Shown here: in pieces, positions 14,873-19,437 of the stretch
How the letters are laid out: every line of letters starts with the position of its first letter
Position numbering within the stretch: the stretch's first letter is position 1
NCBI GenBank assembly: GCA_021802115.1
Contig: JAKABA010000059.1
Coordinates: 1 to 19,437, forward strand
DNA: 19,437 nucleotides
Reading direction: 5' to 3'
DNA from: a bacterium
GTDB lineage: Bacteria; Chloroflexota; Dormibacteria; UBA8260; Bog-877
Notes under the pieces: generated by a model
Told to the model about the DNA's origin: nothing
What the model saw: the letters and a program-made list of their open reading frames with translations, nothing else
The model's database searches: none
Position numbers and translations under genes: made by a program

Positions 14873-16119
14873 CGGTGGGCCGCCCGACGAGGGACGAGCT
14901 GGTGGAGATGGCCGGAGAGGTCCCGACTCGGCCTGGCGCCCCCGGGGACGCCGTGTCCGGCCTGATCCCGGATCTGGTGGTCACCCCGGGATCAGCCCAG
15001 GAGGTGTCGGCTGTGCTGCGCGCCTCGAGCCAACGCGGCTGGTCCGTGGTCGTGCGCGGAGGAGGCACCAAACTGACCTGGGGAGCGCCCCCGCGCCGCT
15101 GCGAAATCGTCCTGGAGACCGGCCGCCTGGACCAGCTGGTCGAGCACGAGCCCGGTGACCTCATCTGTGTCGCCGGGGCGGGCATGACCCTGGGGCGCCT
15201 GCAGTCGCTCGTGGCCGGGGCGGCGGGCTACCGCCAGCGACTGATGCTGGATCCGCCTCAGGGCGACGGGGCCACCTTGGGGGGCCTGGTGGCGACCCGG
15301 GCGGCCGGCCCCCTTCGCGCTCGCTACGGAACCATGCGCGACCAACTTCTGGGAGCTCAGTTCGTGCTTGCCGACGGCACCATCGCCCGTACTGGAGGCA
15401 AGGTGGTCAAGAACGTCGCTGGCTACGACATCGACAAGCTCCTGGTGGGGTCGCTGGGGACCCTTGCCGTCCTGGTGGAGGTGGCGGTGCGGCTCCATCC
15501 GGTCGCGGACAGCAGCCGCACGGTGCTGCTGGAGCCGCTCTCGCCGGGCGAGGCCGGCTCATTCTGCGCCGCGCTCCGAAGGGCCCCGGCGGTGCCCAGC
15601 TTGGTGGAGGTGCTCTGGCCGGAGCGAGCCGTGCTGGTCCGGATCGAAAGCTCCCCCGAGGGGGCCGAACGGCAGGCCGAGCGCGTGGTCGCTCTCCATC
15701 CCAGGGCTCGAGTCCTGGACGAGCCCGAGGCCAGGCTCTGGGAGCAGCGCATCGAGGTCCGCCCCTGGGGTGGGTCAGGGCCGGTGGTCGGCATCTCGGT
15801 GCCCTTGACCGCCATCTCCGCGCTGCTTGAACTGGCCGAGCGCGAGGCGGCTAGCGGGGCTCTGCTGGAGCTCTCGGTGCGCGGCACGATCGGAGTCGGG
15901 GAGGCGCGGGTTGTCGCCGACCCGCAGGCGGTCACCCGCACCAGAGAGGGGGTCGAGAAACTCGGCGGCCAGATGGAGCTGCATCGGTCCGGGGCAGAAG
16001 TGGGCAGGCTCGGCTCGGCTTCACAGGACCCGGTGGCCCGGCGCCTGATGAAGGCTGTGAAGACCGCCCTCGACCCCGGCGACATCCTGGCGCCCGGACG
16101 ATGGGATTGGGAGGCATGA
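14869..16119 (+). CDS. glcE: Glycolate oxidase subunit GlcE (FAD-binding)
   Basis: A 416-residue second flavin subunit of glycolate oxidase. It has the FAD pyrophosphate loop VRGGGTKLTWG (62-72), an LDPPQGDGATLGGLVATRAAG region, and GGKVVKNVAGYDIDKLLVGS, a segment diagnostic of GlcE. It is somewhat longer than the roughly 350-residue E. coli protein. Unlike GlcD it lacks the His-rich catalytic C-terminal motifs, as expected for the accessory subunit. The start GTG 14869 overlaps the glcD stop (GTGA), and its own TGA overlaps the ATG 16116 in glcF. Confidence 0.93.
   Translation: MTVGRPTRDELVEMAGEVPTRPGAPGDAVSGLIPDLVVTPGSAQEVSAVLRASSQRGWSVVVRGGGTKLTWGAPPRRCEIVLETGRLDQLVEHEPGDLICVAGAGMTLGRLQSLVAGAAGYRQRLMLDPPQGDGATLGGLVATRAAGPLRARYGTMRDQLLGAQFVLADGTIARTGGKVVKNVAGYDIDKLLVGSLGTLAVLVEVAVRLHPVADSSRTVLLEPLSPGEAGSFCAALRRAPAVPSLVEVLWPERAVLVRIESSPEGAERQAERVVALHPRARVLDEPEARLWEQRIEVRPWGGSGPVVGISVPLTAISALLELAEREAASGALLELSVRGTIGVGEARVVADPQAVTRTREGVEKLGGQMELHRSGAEVGRLGSASQDPVARRLMKAVKTALDPGDILAPGRWDWEA
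16109..16114 (+). promoter_or_regulatory. Ribosome-binding site of glcF
   Basis: GGGAGG inside the end of glcE. It is 7 nt before ATG 16122, but only 1 nt before ATG 16116, so it supports 16122. Confidence 0.55.
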
Positions 16120-16121
16120 CC

Positions 16122-17555
16122 ATGTCGGACGAAGGGATGACACCGCAGCTGCCGTTGGTTGAGTCCAAGCCGCCGGTCGCTGCCGGTCGGGTCTCAGCAG
16201 CGGCCGTCCGGTCCGCTTTCGACTCCCACCACCCGCCCGACCCCGACCTGATCGCTGACTGCGTGCACTGCGGCTTCTGCCTCCCGGCCTGTCCCACCTA
16301 TGTCCTATGGGGCGAGGAGATGGACTCACCGCGTGGACGCATCCTGCTCATGGACCTTGCCCAGCGGGGCGAGCGGCCACTCACAGGGGACATGGTGGCC
16401 CACTGGGATGCCTGCCTCGGCTGCCTGGCTTGCGTCCCCGCCTGCCCCTCCGGGGTCGCCTACGACCAGCTTCTGGAGAGTACCCGGCAACAGGTCGAGC
16501 GGCGCTTTCGGCGCCCCCTGCGGGAGCGGATGTGGCGGGGCGGGATCTTCGCTGTGCTGCCCCATCCCGCCGCGCTGCGGGTCGCCGCCGGAGCCCTCTG
16601 GCTGGGACAGGCTTCAGGCCTCCGGGCGTGGCTCGCAGGGAGTGGCGGTGAGCGGTATGCCCCAGCGCGGGTGCAGACGCTGGCCCGACTGGCCCCAGTG
16701 GTCAATCGGCGCGCCGTTCTGGGGCGCCTGCCCGCGCCTCGGCGACCGGCCGGTGGCGGCCCGGCCCGGCTCAGGGTGGGGCTGCTGGCCGGCTGCGTCC
16801 AGCGGGTGATGGAGCCCCACGTCAACGACGCCACCGCAGCGGTGCTCGCAGCCTATGGGGCGGAGGTGCGCGTGCCACGGGCGCAGCGTTGCTGCGGAGC
16901 CCTGGAGTTGCACGCCGGCCGCGAGAGGCCGGCCCTGGACCGGGCGCGGCGCCTGGTGGCGGAGTTCGAGGACCCAGCCCTGGACCGGATCGCCGTCAAC
17001 GCCGCTGGCTGCGGAGCGGTGCTGCGCACTCTCGACCGCCTGCTCGCCGACGACCCTGAGTGGTCGGAGCGCGCGGCGGCGGTGGCCGCCAAGGTGCGCG
17101 ACATTACGGAGATCCTAGATGAGCTGGGTCCGCCACCCACCCTCCGGCCCCTGCCTCTGCGCGTGGCCTATCACGACGCCTGCCATCTCGCTCATGCCCA
17201 GGGAGTTCGGGAGGCACCTCGCCGGGTGCTGCGGGCGATCCCAGGGCTGGAGCTGGTGGAGGTTCCTGAGGGCGATCTCTGCTGTGGCAGCGCCGGCACC
17301 TACAACCTCACCGAGGTGGCCGCGTCCCGCGACCTCGGCCAGCGCAAAGCGGCCAACCTCAGGTCGGTGGGGGCCGACTGCGTGGTGGCCGGCAACCCCG
17401 GCTGCCTGCTCCAGATCCGGGCGTCCATGGCGGCTTCGGGCGGCGCACTGCCCGCATTCCACCCGGTCGAGCTGGTCGCCGGGTCGCTGCTGGCGAGTGA
17501 CCCGGGCGGGTTCAGAGTTCCCGCCAGCGTGGCCGGGCACTCTGCCCGCACCTGA
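16122..17555 (+). CDS. glcF: Glycolate oxidase iron-sulfur subunit GlcF
   Basis: A 477-residue electron-transfer subunit. Two ferredoxin-type [4Fe-4S] motifs are present: CVHCGFCLPACP (47-58) and CLGCLACVPACP about 50 residues later. Two CCG domains, which bind a further non-cubane cluster in related heterodisulfide reductase-type proteins, are seen as RCCGALELHAG and DLCCGSAGTYNL, each preceded by its partner Cys region (LLAGCVQR and YHDACHLAHA). It takes electrons from GlcD/GlcE flavins and delivers them to the quinone pool. ATG 16116 (ATGA overlap with glcE) and ATG 16101 are alternative starts. Length is a little above E. coli GlcF because of a polar N-terminal stretch. Confidence 0.94.
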   Translation: MSDEGMTPQLPLVESKPPVAAGRVSAAAVRSAFDSHHPPDPDLIADCVHCGFCLPACPTYVLWGEEMDSPRGRILLMDLAQRGERPLTGDMVAHWDACLGCLACVPACPSGVAYDQLLESTRQQVERRFRRPLRERMWRGGIFAVLPHPAALRVAAGALWLGQASGLRAWLAGSGGERYAPARVQTLARLAPVVNRRAVLGRLPAPRRPAGGGPARLRVGLLAGCVQRVMEPHVNDATAAVLAAYGAEVRVPRAQRCCGALELHAGRERPALDRARRLVAEFEDPALDRIAVNAAGCGAVLRTLDRLLADDPEWSERAAAVAAKVRDITEILDELGPPPTLRPLPLRVAYHDACHLAHAQGVREAPRRVLRAIPGLELVEVPEGDLCCGSAGTYNLTEVAASRDLGQRKAANLRSVGADCVVAGNPGCLLQIRASMAASGGALPAFHPVELVAGSLLASDPGGFRVPASVAGHSART

Positions 17556-17807
17556 GTCCCGCCGCCCCCGCCCTCCCACCCAGGTGCCCAGCGCAGGCAA
17601 GCCCCAACCCGGACCTGGCAAGTGGCGCCGCCGGCTGGAGGAGTCCGGAGCGCCGTCCTGGAGGGCTCCGCCGGGGCCCCTGGCGACGCCCACGGCGTAC
17701 GCCCCCTGGCTCTCAAGTCGAGCCTGAGCTGGGCCGGGAAGGTCTGTGACCGAATCGATGAGCACTTGTCACCTCAGGAGAGCGAGCTCTCCGACGAAAC
17801 TCGCCCG
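17556..17807. other. Intergenic region before the diguanylate cyclase gene
   Basis: 252 nt. No RNA gene or riboswitch pattern that I recognise. The cyclase frame is open upstream to 17622, but that stretch is Pro/Gly/Ala-rich and does not look like protein. GAAACT stands 6 nt before ATG 17808, a weak match (A2, T6) to the leaderless -10 pattern. Confidence 0.4.
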
Positions 17808-19253
17808 ATGACCTCCCCTGACGACCATCCGTTTGACCGATCGACGAACCTGGCCCGGGCCCCGTTTTCAGGCAAGGTGTCGCTTGACTACGGCATCGCG
17901 AGCTTGGTCATGGGGCTGTTGGTCGGAGCGCTCTTCCCGCTCCTCGCCCTCCTCTTAGGCGTCTCCGCGGCCCAGGCGCTGCGGCCCCTTTTCTACGGCG
18001 CTTGCCTGGCCGCCGGGCTGGTGATCGGAGCGGCCGGCTGGTTGCTCGGCAGCCAGATTGTCGGTCGCAGAGTGAGCCGTCTGGCGGCCAGGACGGCTTG
18101 GTTGACCCAGGTCGTCGCCCCAGCCGTCCACTCCCAGGAGGGGACTGGATGTTTGCCCCAGGAGGTCCGCCTGCCCGTGGACAGTGCCGACCAGTTCGGA
18201 GCGCTGGCGAGGGCTCTCAACGACCTGATCGGCGACTTGGTTGAACTCCACGCGGTGCGGGACCAGCTCAGCACGCTCGCCACCGCCATGCTGCAGCAAC
18301 CCGGGCTGGGTCAGCTTGCCGAATCGGGCCTGGACCAGATCCGGCGCTCGGTGGATGCCCCGGCCGGTGCGATCTTTCTCCTTCGGGAGGGGACCCTGCG
18401 GACGGTCGCGTCCTACGGCTTGAAGGAGGCGGACCGGATAGCCGAGAGCGAGCTGCTGGCCACGTGCCTCAAGTCACCGGAGGCTACCGTGGTTCGGCAG
18501 CCGGCGGAGATACATGTAGACCGCGTCCTGGCCACCTCGAAGCCCATCGAAGCGGTGGTGCTGCCCCTGTCAGGGGGCTCGGCCCCGATCGGGGCCATGC
18601 TGCTGGCGCTGGACCGGCCCACAACCGTCGTCCGGCGCCGGTCCCTCGCGGCCCAAGCGGCGACTCTGGGCCTTGCCCTGCAGACGTCCAGCGCCCGTGA
18701 GGCGCTCGACCAGCTGGCTGCCCAGGACGGACTTACCGGGCAGTTGAACCGAACCTTCGGCGAGGCCAGGCTGCACGAAGAATACGCCCGCGCGGTGCGC
18801 TCCCAGGTCCCTCTGGGAGTTCTGATGGTGGACCTCGATAACCTCCGGGCCGTCAATGACATCTATGGGCGGGGGACTGGGGACAAGGTCCTTCAGGCGG
18901 TTGCCAACGCCACCGCGGCCGTGCTTCGTGAGGGCGACTCGATGGCTCGCTTCAGTGGTGACGAGTTTTTGATCCTGCTTCCGGGAGCCGACCTCGGAGA
19001 CTCAAAGGATGTGGCCGAGCGCATCAGGATGGCCGTGGCCGGTCTCGAGGTCCCCAACGACGTTTCCTGCCTGCGAGCCACGGTCAGCATCGGTGCTGCC
19101 TCCTGGCCCGAGACCGGCGCGGCAGGCAGTGCCGACCTCGTCCGCCGGGTTGACGAGGCTCTGCTGTCGGCCAAGGATGGGGGACGCAACCGGGTGGCAG
19201 CCGCCGGCTTGTGGCCGCTCACGGTCTCTGCCAAGCTGCCCACCGCGGGATAG
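17808..19253 (+). CDS. Membrane-anchored GAF-GGDEF diguanylate cyclase
   Basis: A 481-residue signalling protein. Two transmembrane helices (about 30-52 and 60-83) anchor it. A HAMP-like linker runs to about 150, a GAF-type sensor domain covers about 154-300, and a GGDEF domain follows (310-470). The active site reads SGDEF (383-387) in place of GGDEF. The metal-binding Asp (VDLDN) and the NDIYGRGTGD segment are present. An RxxD inhibitory site (Arg374, Asp377) lies exactly five residues before SGDEF, so product feedback by c-di-GMP is expected. It should make c-di-GMP from two GTP if the Ser is tolerated, as in other SGDEF cyclases. No EAL or HD-GYP domain. ATG 17808 was preferred over upstream starts, because the protein-like sequence begins there. 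It lies 252 nt after glcF and is probably a separate unit. Confidence 0.9.
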   Translation: MTSPDDHPFDRSTNLARAPFSGKVSLDYGIASLVMGLLVGALFPLLALLLGVSAAQALRPLFYGACLAAGLVIGAAGWLLGSQIVGRRVSRLAARTAWLTQVVAPAVHSQEGTGCLPQEVRLPVDSADQFGALARALNDLIGDLVELHAVRDQLSTLATAMLQQPGLGQLAESGLDQIRRSVDAPAGAIFLLREGTLRTVASYGLKEADRIAESELLATCLKSPEATVVRQPAEIHVDRVLATSKPIEAVVLPLSGGSAPIGAMLLALDRPTTVVRRRSLAAQAATLGLALQTSSAREALDQLAAQDGLTGQLNRTFGEARLHEEYARAVRSQVPLGVLMVDLDNLRAVNDIYGRGTGDKVLQAVANATAAVLREGDSMARFSGDEFLILLPGADLGDSKDVAERIRMAVAGLEVPNDVSCLRATVSIGAASWPETGAAGSADLVRRVDEALLSAKDGGRNRVAAAGLWPLTVSAKLPTAG

Positions 19254-19437
19254 CCGCGACCCCATCAGGGCCGGCCGCGATGCCGGCTACGATGTGGTGG
19301 CCCGGTCCCAAACAGTCTCGAACAACGTAGGTGTTCATCCACTTGCATGAATGGCGCCTGCGGGTCTCCGTTTGCCGCGTCCCCGGTTGCCCGGATGGCG
19401 GACCAGCCCGTCTGTAGTTGGGCGTGGCGTGGTTGGT
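19254..19437. other. Window end, no gene seen
   Basis: 184 nt without a supported gene. A GCCGGC-CGCGAT-GCCGGC repeat just after the cyclase stop (about 19271-19288) could fold into a hairpin and end transcription, but lacks a T-run. Confidence 0.3.

Noticed and set aside
17556..17807. Possible c-di-GMP or cobalamin riboswitch before the cyclase
   Set aside because: I could not find the conserved core sequences of either class on either strand.

Overview
The window is about 19.4 kb of uniformly GC-rich bacterial DNA, densely packed with genes. I see no rRNA, tRNA, CRISPR array or recognisable mobile element. A DUF1707 protein, a lipoprotein-type binding protein and several probable leaderless promoters (a TANNNT box 6-7 nt before the start codon) suggest a high-GC terrabacterial lineage: Actinomycetota or a relative such as Chloroflexota or Candidatus Dormibacterota. 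The lineage is inferred from gene style only. No marker gene is present to fix it.

Left part (about 0.27-3.1 kb, + strand): an MFS transporter, a stand-alone ChrB C-terminal-domain protein (chromate-resistance family) and a YVTN/YncE-like beta-propeller form a tight unit. The ChrB stop and the propeller start overlap as GTGA. A possible small basic protein lies on the minus strand at 3.3-3.5 kb.

Middle left (3.7-7.8 kb, - strand): an oxyanion (molybdate/tungstate-type) ABC importer. In transcription order it runs: XRE-HTH regulator with a PBP-like sensor domain, lipoprotein binding protein, permease, ATPase with a TOBE-like tail. The last three genes overlap and are probably co-translated. 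A perfect 15-nt palindrome sits just upstream of the regulator and is a candidate operator.

Centre (8.0-13.3 kb): single genes. These are a DUF1707 protein with a repeated MG beta-strand motif (+), a secreted phosphoesterase whose signal peptide is in frame but lacks a start codon (+), a double-SIS sugar-phosphate isomerase-like protein whose N-terminus also lacks a start codon (-), an aldo/keto reductase (+) and a SAM-dependent methyltransferase (-). The two broken 5' ends look like single-base frameshifts or base-call errors.

Right part (13.4-17.6 kb, + strand): a complete glycolate oxidase operon glcD-glcE-glcF with stop/start overlaps, feeding glycolate electrons through FAD and Fe-S clusters. 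It is followed by a membrane-anchored GAF-GGDEF diguanylate cyclase with an SGDEF active site and an intact RxxD inhibitory site.

I did not find a clearly new defence or mobile system. The most interesting points are the recurrent leaderless promoter architecture, the MFS-ChrB-propeller cassette, the sensor-regulated oxyanion importer, and the altered phosphate loop of the SIS protein.
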